From Myxococcales bacterium (GTDB taxonomy: Bacteria > Myxococcota_A > Polyangia > Polyangiales > Polyangiaceae), in contig JAUVCD010000007.1 of NCBI GenBank assembly GCA_030590865.1, forward strand, positions 1 through 34,005: a DNA stretch of 34,005 bases. Direction: 5' to 3'. A program made the translations under genes and the position numbers. Below the pieces are notes generated by a model. That model made no database searches. It saw only the letters and a program-made list of their open reading frames with translations, and was not told where the DNA came from. How positions within the stretch are numbered: position 1 is the first letter of the stretch; each line of letters starts with the position of its first letter. Positions 18,015-28,100 of the stretch are shown here, piece by piece.

Positions 18015-18830
18015 ATGATCGATACCGCCTATACACAGAGTCAGTACCGTCCGCCTGAGATCGACCACGCCTACGGGTCGCAGATCCACCTGCTAGACGA
18101 CCCCTTGGCTTGGTCGCTGTTGACCCGGGCATGTTCCCCCGAGGCGGGACAGCCCGAGTTTGGCCGGCTGATTTCCATGCTTTACAGCCGGCTGGCTGGC
18201 GTGGTGGTGAGCGCTGAGCTGCCTCGCGCCCGGGTCGACGTACCGACCCGAATGGCCTCCACCCATCGCGAGGCGGTTTACCGTGGCTTGGCCATCGACC
18301 GCCGCGCCAAGGCGGTTACGGTGGCCATCGCACGGGCGGGCACCGTTCCCTCCCAACTGCTCTTCGATCTGCTCAACGAGGTGCTCGACCCTGAGCAGGT
18401 TCGACAGGATCACCTGTTCATGAGCCGTCAAACCGACGACAAGGGCGCAGTCACCGGAGCGGTCTGGCACGACGCCAAGATCGGCCGAGACATCGAAGGG
18501 CGCTACGTGATGTTCCCCGATCCGATGGGCGCGACCGGCTCGTCGATGATCAGTGCGGTCGATCACTACAAGCGCTCGCTGGAGGGCACGCCTGCCAAGA
18601 TCATCGCCATGCACTTGATGATCACCCCCGAGTACGTCCGGAATCTGCAGAAGGCTCACCCGGATGTGACGGTCTACGCTCTTCGCTTGGATCGGGCGCT
18701 TTCGAGCGACAAGGCGCTGGCCGCCAAACCAGGAGAGGTGTGGGACGAAGAGAGCGGCTTGACGGACACGGACTACATCGTGCCCGGCGCAGGTGGCGTT
18801 GGCGAGCTGCTGAACAACGCCTGGGTGTGA
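18015..18830 (+). CDS. Uracil phosphoribosyltransferase-like protein
   Basis: FPDPMGATGSSMISAVDHYK matches the UPRT PRPP loop (DPMLATGGS); C-terminal DYIVPGAGGVGELLNNAW; aagga SD upstream. Confidence 0.72.
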   Translation: MIDTAYTQSQYRPPEIDHAYGSQIHLLDDPLAWSLLTRACSPEAGQPEFGRLISMLYSRLAGVVVSAELPRARVDVPTRMASTHREAVYRGLAIDRRAKAVTVAIARAGTVPSQLLFDLLNEVLDPEQVRQDHLFMSRQTDDKGAVTGAVWHDAKIGRDIEGRYVMFPDPMGATGSSMISAVDHYKRSLEGTPAKIIAMHLMITPEYVRNLQKAHPDVTVYALRLDRALSSDKALAAKPGEVWDEESGLTDTDYIVPGAGGVGELLNNAWV

Positions 18831-18837
18831 CGGGTGC

Positions 18838-19851
18838 CTAGTGGCGCTTGCGGAGTCGTGGGTTGCTGTCCACAGCGAGGGCAGGGTAGTCCAGCTCCGG
18901 CTCCGGTCGGGACGGCGGTGGTGGAATTTCGGGGGCCCGCAGCTCGAGCTCGGTGACCATCTCGCGGAGCTCTGAGGCGCCGGCCACGCGACGCTCGCGT
19001 ACCAGCTCTGCGTAGTCCTCGGCCAGCGCCGCGATCCCGGCACCGGCGACGTGTCCACGGCGCGCCAGCTCCAGGTAGCTGCGGGCCAGCGTTCCCCCGT
19101 CGAAGCGTTGCTTCAGAGCCAGATCCTGGGCCACCCGCAACACCGACCGAGGGGGCAGGCGGCCGCCCTCGTAGAGCACGCAAGCCGCCTGGAGGTAGTT
19201 GTAGAACGGCACGACGCGGCTACCGTAGAGGTTGAAGTCGACGGGTGAGCTTTGTCGCTCCAGGTGGATGAGGATGTGCTCCACCACCGGACCTGGCTCG
19301 ATATATGATGCGATGCGCACGGTGTCGGCGATGTCGTCTTCGTAGCACCGCTCAACTCGCATGACCTCGGCGAGTTGGTCTCCGTCCACCTGGCCAGCGC
19401 AGATGTCGGCGTAGATGGAATAGACGAAGGCGTCGGCCTCGGCGTCGTCACCAAAGAGGGTCTCCTGTACCAAGTCGCCAGAGCGATCCCGTTGGGTGGG
19501 CATTTCGCAGCGCCTACGCAGCAGCGCCGGTAGCTTGTAGCCCAGCTGCCCCCGTAAGGACCGGAAGCGCAGCCGCAGCAGATTCTGCAGGTTGGGCTTC
19601 AAGGTCAGGCTGGCGAAGCGGACGCCGTCGAGCCTGAGCTTCTCGACCACTCGTCCACGGAGCTGTTCGGGACTGCCCGAGAGAATGTGAATCTCCGTGC
19701 CTGCGTCCGACAGCTCACGCATGAGGGTGGCAGCCCCAGGAACGGTCTGCTTCTGGTCGGGACGCTCGATGGCCGTCCGGAGCAGCTCGAGGGGCGTGTC
19801 GAAGTCCGTGCGGAGGTAGGTTTTGTCCAGATCCCAGCGAGCGATGTACAT
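18838..19851 (-). CDS. HAD-like / App1 (DUF2183)-like phosphatase
   Basis: MYIARWDLDKTYLRTDF (DxDxT-type nucleophile motif) and EIHILSGSPEQLRGRVVEKLRLDGVRFASLTLKPN (motif II S plus lysine). Confidence 0.55.
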   Translation of the reverse strand: MYIARWDLDKTYLRTDFDTPLELLRTAIERPDQKQTVPGAATLMRELSDAGTEIHILSGSPEQLRGRVVEKLRLDGVRFASLTLKPNLQNLLRLRFRSLRGQLGYKLPALLRRRCEMPTQRDRSGDLVQETLFGDDAEADAFVYSIYADICAGQVDGDQLAEVMRVERCYEDDIADTVRIASYIEPGPVVEHILIHLERQSSPVDFNLYGSRVVPFYNYLQAACVLYEGGRLPPRSVLRVAQDLALKQRFDGGTLARSYLELARRGHVAGAGIAALAEDYAELVRERRVAGASELREMVTELELRAPEIPPPPSRPEPELDYPALAVDSNPRLRKRH

Positions 19852-19901
19852 GTGACCTCTAGGCGCTGAGCCGTCTTGCCCTAGCAGGCCGCCGAACGGT
19901 C

Positions 19902-22622
19902 CTAGGAGCCAGCGAACCAGCGTTGGCGCATGAGCTCGAGCTTGTCCACTAGCTGGGTCTGTTTGGTTTTCTCGGCCAGACGCAGGGCATCATCCAGATA
20001 GGTATAGGCGTCTGCCGGATGGCCAATCCCATGGGCGGCGTTGGCCAGTGACGCTAAAATGCGCGGTCGCTCTTTGGCCTGGGGCCCTGCCATGCCGAGC
20101 GCCTCGGTCAGAATGCCCTCGGCATCCTGGTGCTTGCCTGCCAGCACCAGGGCATCTCCCAGCTTGGTGGAGAACATCATCATGGCACTTTCTGGGTCGT
20201 CCAGCTCGCCCCGTGCCATCTCGACCCGAGCCAATTCGAGGGCCCGGCGCAACGCTCGGACCGCTCCCTCAGGATCGTCTCGGGCGCGGGATCGGGCGGC
20301 GGTCTGCTCTAGGAGCATCAGGGCTTCGAAAGATTCGCCAGCGTGATAGGCATGGAGGGCATGGGCCTCGAGGGGAATGCGCAGGTCGTCCACGCCGAAA
20401 TCACGACGGGCTCGGACATGCAGCTCGCGCCTCACGCCACGGGGGATGGATCCCAGCACGATCTCGCGCGTCAAGGGGTGCCCGCAGGCTGCCTCAGGTC
20501 CGTTGACGACGATGAAGCCGGCTTGGCGCAGCACGGTGAGGTAGCGGCCAAGCTCGTCCACGTCGGGCAACAGGGCCACCAGCTGGGCTGCCCGCGAGGC
20601 ATCGCCGAGCACCGCTACCGCCTGAAGAACGCGACGGGCGTCGGCGTCGAGACGCTCGATGCGCAGGGAGATCAGATCAGCGAGGCGCCCAGGCGGCTCC
20701 TCACCACCTTCCCGGGTGTAGCGCACCAGCTGCCCGAGATACATCGGGAGCACCCGACGCTCGCCATCATCTTCCGCGCCGGTGAGCAGTGCGCTTCCGC
20801 CCCCGTTCTCGCCTAATAGAGCGGCGCCGAGCTTGGCGGGTAGACCCCCGAGCGCCAGCGCCTCGGCATTCTCCCAACCTGGGTCGAAGCGGGACTGGTG
20901 GGCCGCGATCAGTAGCGCTTCCACCAAGGGCGGCTCGCTGATCACGTCCTTGAAGGCATTGCGGCTGGCACCGTCGACGGCATGGAGATCGTCGATGGCC
21001 AAGATGACACTGCCACCGTCGGTTCGTCCTTGGGCCCGGCTGAGGGCCCAGCGCAGCGCTTCGGCGGCCAGGGCGCGAGTGCTGCTGCCCTCCGTGGCAG
21101 CCGGCGGCGCATCCGCCCAGCGCCGTGCCATCCGTCGCGAGGCCGGGCTCTCGTGATCGAAGATCGCCTCGAGCCCGGCGCGACCGTCCGACGAGATGCC
21201 CGTCCAATCACTCGCATCACCGCCATGCTCTGGCAGGCCCGCCAGGCCGGTGATGGCGTGTTGCAACGCGTAGTAACTTCGCTCTACCCACCATGGGTCG
21301 GGACCGACGGACACCACCCGGTCGCCCCGCTCTTCTGCCTGAGACAGGAACTCATTGAGCAGCCGGGTCTTGCCCACGCCATTGGGGCCGGCCAGGGTGG
21401 CGCTGGCGAGAGCGAAGTGCAGGGTCTCCCGGCGCTCCCATAGCCAGCCCAGCTCATCTTCCCGGCCACTGAGTGGCAGGGGCAGTTGAACCACTTGTGG
21501 CTCCGGCGGGGCTGACTCGCCTGGTGGGGGCGGAACCTCACTCCCGACGTGGAGCGGTGAGCCACACTCGCCGCAGAACTTTTGACTGCGAGGCATGGTG
21601 GCGTCGCATTCGCGGCAGCGCTGCAGCGGCAACGGGCTCGGTCGGTCTGTCGTGTCCTCGACGGTCGTCGAGTCTTTGAGCGCCGCGGAAAACTCATTGG
21701 CGCTCTGAAAACGCTCCGACGGGTCTTTGGCCAGGGCCTTGTAGACGACGTCGAGCAGCTGGTCTGGGATATCGCGATGAGGCGCCAAGGCCCGCAAGTC
21801 GGGCGGGATCTTGGTCAGGTGCATCAGCACCGTTTCCCGGGGCGTCCCGCCATCGAAGGGTAACTCGCCGCCTAACAGCTCGAAGAGCAGCACACCGCAG
21901 GCGTAGAGGTCAGCTCGCCGATCGACGTTGTCTCCCCGAGCCTGCTCAGGCGCCATGTACTCCGGCGTCCCGCACACCATGCCCGGGTCGGTAATGCGCT
22001 TACCTCTGCCCCTGGCGACCTCGAGGACCTTGGCGAGGCCGAAATCGAGCACCTTGACGAAGTCGCCGCCCGAACGCAGCGGTGACAGGACCAGGTTCTC
22101 CGGCTTCAGATCTCGGTGAATGATGCCGATGGCGTGGGCCTCCTCGAGGGCCGCCAAGGCTTGCATCAGAATGTCGACGATGCGGCCGATCTCGAGCGGG
22201 CCATCCTCGTGGGCGACCGTCGCCAGGTCCCGTCCACGAAGGTACTCCATCACCATGTAGAGTCGGCCTTCGAACTTGCCGAAGTCGATGACGCCCACCG
22301 AATTGGGGTGGTTGAGCTGGCTGGCGGCGCGCGCCTCGGTGATGAAACGAGCCTCCACCGTCTCATCGCCGAGCAGGTGGGGGTGAATGATCTTCACCGC
22401 CACCGTGCGTCCCAGCATCTTCTGCTCGGCCCGGTAGACCCGGCCCATGCCGCCGACGTCGATGAGCTCGATCACCACATGACCGCCCGGCAGGGAACAG
22501 CCCACGAGCGGATCGTCGCTCTTCTCCCGCAGCTTCTCCATCGGGAAGCCACAGGCAGGACAGAACCGGTGCTCTGCAGGGCACTCGGTGCCGCAAGATG
22601 GGCACGTCAATTGGTCGGACAC
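19902..22622 (-). CDS. Ser/Thr protein kinase with two zinc ribbons, AAA-type ATPase and helical repeat region
   Basis: TCPSCGTECPAEHRFCPACG; kinase GGMGRVYRAEQKMLGRTVAVKII, IIHRDLKPENLVL, DFGLAKV, GTPEYMAPEQ; second ribbon CRECDATMPRSQKFCGECG; GPNGVGKTRLL P-loop; TPR-like C-terminus. Confidence 0.92.
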   Translation of the reverse strand: MSDQLTCPSCGTECPAEHRFCPACGFPMEKLREKSDDPLVGCSLPGGHVVIELIDVGGMGRVYRAEQKMLGRTVAVKIIHPHLLGDETVEARFITEARAASQLNHPNSVGVIDFGKFEGRLYMVMEYLRGRDLATVAHEDGPLEIGRIVDILMQALAALEEAHAIGIIHRDLKPENLVLSPLRSGGDFVKVLDFGLAKVLEVARGRGKRITDPGMVCGTPEYMAPEQARGDNVDRRADLYACGVLLFELLGGELPFDGGTPRETVLMHLTKIPPDLRALAPHRDIPDQLLDVVYKALAKDPSERFQSANEFSAALKDSTTVEDTTDRPSPLPLQRCRECDATMPRSQKFCGECGSPLHVGSEVPPPPGESAPPEPQVVQLPLPLSGREDELGWLWERRETLHFALASATLAGPNGVGKTRLLNEFLSQAEERGDRVVSVGPDPWWVERSYYALQHAITGLAGLPEHGGDASDWTGISSDGRAGLEAIFDHESPASRRMARRWADAPPAATEGSSTRALAAEALRWALSRAQGRTDGGSVILAIDDLHAVDGASRNAFKDVISEPPLVEALLIAAHQSRFDPGWENAEALALGGLPAKLGAALLGENGGGSALLTGAEDDGERRVLPMYLGQLVRYTREGGEEPPGRLADLISLRIERLDADARRVLQAVAVLGDASRAAQLVALLPDVDELGRYLTVLRQAGFIVVNGPEAACGHPLTREIVLGSIPRGVRRELHVRARRDFGVDDLRIPLEAHALHAYHAGESFEALMLLEQTAARSRARDDPEGAVRALRRALELARVEMARGELDDPESAMMMFSTKLGDALVLAGKHQDAEGILTEALGMAGPQAKERPRILASLANAAHGIGHPADAYTYLDDALRLAEKTKQTQLVDKLELMRQRWFAGS

Positions 22623-22748
22623 GACGTCAGCGATCGGTCACACCTAGGTGACTGGAGGGTAGCCTTTGGTCAGAGACCGCGGTCCTGCAAGGGCCGCGGA
22701 ACTAGCATACGTTAACAGAAAGATGAGCGTGGATCATGCCCGCCTGCA

Positions 22749-22779
22749 ACCCATTGGACGGGTCCATGGCAGCTTTTTT
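22749..22779 (+). terminator. Orphan terminator-like hairpin plus T6 in a divergent promoter region
   Basis: ccat(t)gga-cggg-tccatgg followed by cagctttttt; no + strand CDS ends upstream. Confidence 0.4.
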
Positions 22780-22881
22780 CGACCCTGCTTGACGCACTCC
22801 GGACGGGAGGGCTAGATGCCTCCGGCGTTTGGGGCCCGAGCATCGTCCCGAACCGCCAGAGCCAACCCAGAGGAAGATTCG

Positions 22882-23223
22882 ATGGCCGTAGACATCAAGA
22901 AGTTGTTCAACGAGGAACTGCCCGGCGCAATCGCGACCAAGCCGGACGCCGCGAAAGAGATCGGCGCCAAGTACCAGCTCAACATTTCTGGCGACGACGG
23001 TGGCGAGTGGTTCATCGATTGTACCGACTCAGGCCCCAAGGCCGAGGCAGGCAATCCTGGTGGCGCGGACTGCACCATCGAGATGACCAGCGAGGACTTT
23101 CAGAAGCTGGTGGAGAATCCCCAGGCAAACGGCATGCAGTTGTTCTTCGCTGGCAAGCTGAAGGTGACCGGCAACCAAATGCTGGCCATGAAGCTGCAGA
23201 AGCTGTTCGACCTGGCGAAGTAA
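22882..23223 (+). CDS. SCP2 sterol-binding-domain protein
   Basis: MAVDIKKLFNEELPGAIATKPDAAKEIGAKYQLNISGDDGGEWFID...DCTIEMTSEDFQKLVENPQANGMQLFFAGKLKVTGNQMLAMKLQKLF; SD aggaag. Confidence 0.88.
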   Translation: MAVDIKKLFNEELPGAIATKPDAAKEIGAKYQLNISGDDGGEWFIDCTDSGPKAEAGNPGGADCTIEMTSEDFQKLVENPQANGMQLFFAGKLKVTGNQMLAMKLQKLFDLAK

Positions 23224-23229
23224 CACCGT

Positions 23230-23255
23230 CAGTCATCGCCTTGCGCCGATGACTG
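23230..23255 (+). terminator. Hairpin between SCP2 and CaiB genes (no T-tract)
   Basis: 9-bp perfect stem cagtcatcg/cgatgactg with 8-nt loop ccttgcgc. Confidence 0.4.
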
Positions 23256-23277
23256 ATTGCTCAGGGGAGGTTGCTCG

Positions 23278-24435
23278 GTGAAGGCGCTCGAGGGCGTTGC
23301 TGTCCTCGACCTGTCGAGGCTCATCCCAGGTCCCTTTGGCACGCTGGTGTTGAGTGACTTGGGTGCGCAGGTCGATAAGCTAGAAGCGGTCGGCCAGGGC
23401 GACTACCTGCGCCACTTCCCCCCGAGCCGTGCAGGTGCCTCGGTGGCGTTCCATGCGCTCAACCGCGGCAAGCGCAGCGCACTGATCGATCTCAAAGCCG
23501 CTGAGGGGCAGCGAGCGTTCACGCGGCTGCTAGGCCGCTACGACGTCTTGGTGGAGCAGTTTCGCCCAGGTGTGCTTGCCCGGCTCGGACTCTCCCACCA
23601 GCGACTGCTGGACGCCTACCCACGGCTCATCATCTGCGCGCTCACCGGCTACGGCCAGACCGGCCCACTGAAAGACCGGGCGGGGCATGACCTCAACTAC
23701 CTGGCTCGCTCTGGGGTGTTGGGCCTGCAAGGACCGAAAGACGGCCCCCCCCAAGTGCCTGGCTTTCAGCTGGCCGACGTGAGCGGCGGGATGTGGTGCG
23801 TCATTGCCATCTTGGCGGCGTTGCGCCGTCGTGACGTCACCGGTCAGGGCGAAATCTGCGACATCGCGATGGCCGATGGGGTGCTCGGTTTCGCCGCCTA
23901 TTCGCTCTCCGCTGCGCTGGCCGGTGAGAGTTCCGAGCGTGGCGACGAAGCCTTGACCGGGGGCATTGCCCCTTACAACACCTATCTGTCCAAAGATGGC
24001 GTCGCCATGACCCTCGCGGCACTGGAGCCCAAGTTCTGGCTCACCTTCGCCGCCGCCAACGGGCTCGCGCTCGACGGCTCGGCGCTGCTCGTCGGCGACC
24101 ATCAGGAGGCGCTAAAAGGGCAGGTCGCCGCGGTATTCCGCTCCCGAACCAAAGACGAATGGGTCGCCTTCGCCGCCGAGCACGACTGTTGTGTCGAGCC
24201 AGTCATCGATCCTCACGAGCTGGCAGAGCAAGACCATCATCGGGCTCGCGGCCTGGTGACCGAACGACTGGTGGACGGCGAGTTGGTCTCCCATTTTCGC
24301 ACGCCCGTGACACCCCGGGGCGAGCCGCCAGCTTTGGCGCCCAAGGCGGGAGAGCACACTCGGGAGATCTTGTCCGAAGCTGGTTTCAGTGATGGCGAGA
24401 TCACGGCCCTCTTCGAGGCTGGCGTGATCGCCTGA
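23278..24435 (+). CDS. CaiB/BaiF family CoA-transferase (alpha-methylacyl-CoA racemase-like)
   Basis: LEGVAVLDLSRLIPGPFGTLVLSDLGAQVDKLE, LNRGKRSALIDLKAAEG, LIICALTGYGQTGPLKDRAGHDLNY; GTG start with gggagg SD. Confidence 0.9.
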   Translation: MKALEGVAVLDLSRLIPGPFGTLVLSDLGAQVDKLEAVGQGDYLRHFPPSRAGASVAFHALNRGKRSALIDLKAAEGQRAFTRLLGRYDVLVEQFRPGVLARLGLSHQRLLDAYPRLIICALTGYGQTGPLKDRAGHDLNYLARSGVLGLQGPKDGPPQVPGFQLADVSGGMWCVIAILAALRRRDVTGQGEICDIAMADGVLGFAAYSLSAALAGESSERGDEALTGGIAPYNTYLSKDGVAMTLAALEPKFWLTFAAANGLALDGSALLVGDHQEALKGQVAAVFRSRTKDEWVAFAAEHDCCVEPVIDPHELAEQDHHRARGLVTERLVDGELVSHFRTPVTPRGEPPALAPKAGEHTREILSEAGFSDGEITALFEAGVIA

Positions 24436-24536
24436 CTTCCGCCGAGACGCCCAGACGCTGGGCTCGGCCCAGCGGGCAGTCGGTGACCTCGTGACGGTGG
24501 CCGCGCCGGCGCTCCCGTGCCACGACTTCAATCATC

Positions 24537-24983
24537 ATGGGTGCGGCGGTCGACCGACGTTTCCGTTTGTTCGTCTACGGGACCTTTCTGCCTGGCGAGC
24601 CTGACCATGACTTTCTCGACGGCGCCGAGCTCATCGGTCCGGCCACCACCAAGCCGCAGTACAAGCTCGTCGAGCTCACCGCAGCTGCTGCCCTCTTGGA
24701 TCGTGGTGACACCGCCGTGGTCGGCGAAGTCTACGACCTAGACGTGAAGACTCTCGCCGCCTGTGACGTCAAGCGGGAGCACCCCGTTCTGTTTCAGCGA
24801 AGAGCGGTCGAGTTGAGCGATGGAACGGTAGCCCACGCCTATTTCTTGAGCCACGAGCAGTCCCGCGGGCGGCGCCGAGTGCGAGGTGGCGATTGGCTCA
24901 ACCGCTTCACGTGCAAGCGGCCCGGCGAGCTGCAAGGCGCCGGCCCCTTCGTGTCTTGGGCCCGCTCCCGCCATCGCCGTTGA
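24537..24983 (+). CDS. Gamma-glutamylcyclotransferase (GGCT/AIG2)-like protein
   Basis: FVYGTFLPGEPDHDFLDGAELIGPATTKPQYKLVEL...VVGEVYDLDVKTLAACD matches the YGTL and GEVY GGCT motifs. Confidence 0.75.
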   Translation: MGAAVDRRFRLFVYGTFLPGEPDHDFLDGAELIGPATTKPQYKLVELTAAAALLDRGDTAVVGEVYDLDVKTLAACDVKREHPVLFQRRAVELSDGTVAHAYFLSHEQSRGRRRVRGGDWLNRFTCKRPGELQGAGPFVSWARSRHRR

Positions 24984-25180
24984 GTCGCTGCGCGCGTTCA
25001 GCTCGATGCTGAGCGCTCGGCTGCGGCTGACGCACAGTGCGCCAAATTGTGCCGCCTGTGGGTGTGCAGGTGGCTCACTAGCTCACCTCTGAAGAACCCG
25101 TCTGCCATCTAGCTTGCTGTTATTCCAGAACTATACAGCCATGACGTAAGGCGGCACGGCGTGTGCACACTGTTGCCGCC

Positions 25181-28100
25181 ATGGCTATGCTAGATCGCGC
25201 CTCGGCGCTTACTTTGGGATTGGTCGTCATCACGACCGCTGTGATGACGGTCGGTGCTTGCGGCCTGGCTGATGATGGCACCCTGGAGGGCTTCGTCTCT
25301 GACGATCCAAATCGGGGTGCGGTCGACGATGGCGATGGCAGTACGGGCTCGTCGTCCACGTCCTCTTCGTCAGGCGAAGGCGGGTCCAGCGCCGGCACTG
25401 GGGGTAGCGATCCTGGCGTTGAGCCGCAGGATCCCGAGAAGATCATCGCCGAGGCAGACATCGTCCAGCTTCACGATGACCTGCTCTACGCGCTGAGCGA
25501 GTACAGCGGCTTGAGCATCATCGATGTCTCGGTGCCCGACCAACTCGAGCTGGTGGGCCAACAGCAGCTGCCGGGCAGGCCCTTCGAGATGTACCTGCGG
25601 GACGGCACGATCTACGCCATGTTCGCCAGCTGGGGGCGCTACGTCGAGAGTGGGGACGGTTGGCAATGGGTCGAGATGAGCCATCTCGAGGCGCTGGACG
25701 TCACTGAGCCGGCTGCCATCGAATCGGTGGGCTCCTTCGACCTGCCCGGCTCCCTTGCTGACTCGCGCATGGTGGGTGACGTGATCTATGTCGTCACCTT
25801 CGAAGATGGCTACTGCTGGGAATGCGACGCACAGCCCAACACGACGGTCACGTCTCTCGCTGTCGCTGACCCGAGCAACGTGGCGGTGGTCGATGAGCTC
25901 GCCTTCACCGACCCTGACGGCAACGGCGGATCGTGGCGACGGAGCATCTCGGTGACGACCGACCGCCTCTATGTGGGCGGCATCGATTGGGGCGATGGCA
26001 CCGGCGGCACGAGCACCATCCAGGTCGTGGACATTTCGAATCCGACCGGTGCGCTCGAGCTCGGCGACTCGGTCCAGGTCGCTGGTCAGATTCGCAGTCG
26101 CTGGCAGATGTCGGAGTACGAAGGGGTGCTCCGGGTCGTATCCCAGCCCTGGGACCCAACGGTCAATCCGAGAGTGCAGACCTTCTCGATCGCCTCATCC
26201 TACGCGCTCAGCCCCCTGGGCGAGACCGAGCTGCTGTTGCCGCAACCGGAAGATCTGCGGGCCGTTCGGTTCGACGGGGAGCGGGCCTATGCCATCACCG
26301 CCGAGGTGGTGGTTGGCGATCCGCTCTACACCATCGATCTGTCCAATCCGGCGCAGCCCCAGATGGTGGGGATGCTCGAGATGCCAGGCTGGGTCTATCA
26401 TATCGAGCCGCGAGGTGACCGCTTGCTGGCTCTCGGTTTCGACGAGCAGAACCCGGAAGGGTCGCTCAACGTGTCGCTCTTCGACGTGTCCAACATGGCC
26501 GCGCCCACGCTCATGCGCCGGGTGGCCTTCGGAGGCAATTGGAGCGATTTTGCCGAGGATCAGGATCGTATCCACAAGGCCTTCAAGATCTTGCCGGAGC
26601 TGAACCTGGTGCTGGTGCCCTTCTCGGCCTGGGAATGGAACGACAATGGCTGCAGCAGCTACCACAGCGGCATCCAGCTAGTGGACTACCTGGACGATGA
26701 CATCGTGCTGCGAGGTGTGGCGCCGGTGCGCGGCGATGCCCGCCGCGCCTTCATGCACCAGGACAGGCTCTTCGCGATGAGTGACGAGCAGATCCGCACC
26801 TTCGACATCAGCAACCGTGACGCTCCGCAGAAAGCCGCTGAGCTGCTCCTCTCCGCTCATGTCAATCAGGTGGTGGTGCAAGGCGATCACCTGGTGCGAA
26901 TGGCTGCCGACTGGTGGACCAGCGAGCCCCGGCTCGAGGTCGTGACCGCCGCCGATCCCAGCTCGGCCGATCCCATCGGAGCCGTCGATCTGGGGCCGAT
27001 GCTCGCCACCGCCGAGGATGATGACAGCTGCTACCGCTGGAGCTACTGGGACGTCCGCCTCTACGCTCACGGTCAGAGCGTCTTCTTGGTGTGGCCGTCG
27101 TGGAACGACCAGACCGCCCGGGTGGCCGCCGTCGACCTGTCCGATCCGACCCAGCCGCGGCTAGGGCCCCATCTCGACGTGGCCGTCGATACCCACAGCT
27201 ACTACGGATACCACTGGAGCTACGCCCCCTCGCTGCTGGCGGTCGGCGACTCGGTAGCTCAGGTCGGCTCCACGCTGGCCTTCCTCAGGGTCCACACGAC
27301 ACTCGACGAATGGGGCTATCCCGACGCGCTACCGACAATCGGCACCAGCCACGGGGCGAGTCTGCGGGTCGTGGATCTGTCCAACGTGGACGAGCCCAAG
27401 CTCGCCGCAACGGTCACGTTGCCGGCAGGCGGTGGCCACACTGGCCTGACCGCTCAGGGCCACAGAGTGCTGCTGTCCCATTGGGAGCCGCTGCCGGGCC
27501 TGTCAGGGAAGGCTCGCTTCTATCTCGACCGGATCGATCTCTCCAACCCCAGCGCGCCGATCGCGCTTGCCCCGATCAACGTGCCAGGGTCGCTGGTGGC
27601 CTACGACCAACCATCGGCCAATCTGCTGACCGTGGACTATCAACGGGAGATCTTGCCCGACGTGTTGCGCACCACTTGCTACGAGACCTTCAGCCATGGC
27701 GCCCAGTTCTGGCCCCACGACGAGCAATGGTGGGAGACCGACGACTGGAACACCGTGCGCGGCCAGTGCTGGTTCATGCATCGCAAGCTGAAGCTCGTCC
27801 ACGTTGACGAGATCAACGGTACGGCCAGGCTGCTTGATGACCACCCGCTGCCTGACGACCTGTCCACCAGCCAGTGGCTCGTCGCCGATGACCGGGTGTT
27901 CTTCACGAGCAACCCCCAATACTATGACGATGCCGGTGACGAGAGCCTAGTGTGGGTGATTGGCGGGCTGAGGGCAGGGGAGCTGTTGGTTCACAACGAG
28001 GCCCTGGACGCGGCACCTTGGGCCTGGTGGCAGCCCATCGAAGCGGAGGGTCAGCGGTTGGTGGCCTGGACTTGGTCCGGCGGTATCGTCACGGTGGATG

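Noticed and set aside
24456-24474. cgctgggc-tcg-gcccagcg hairpin after the CaiB gene as terminator
   Set aside because: Stable 8-bp stem but no T-tract follows; left unannotated.
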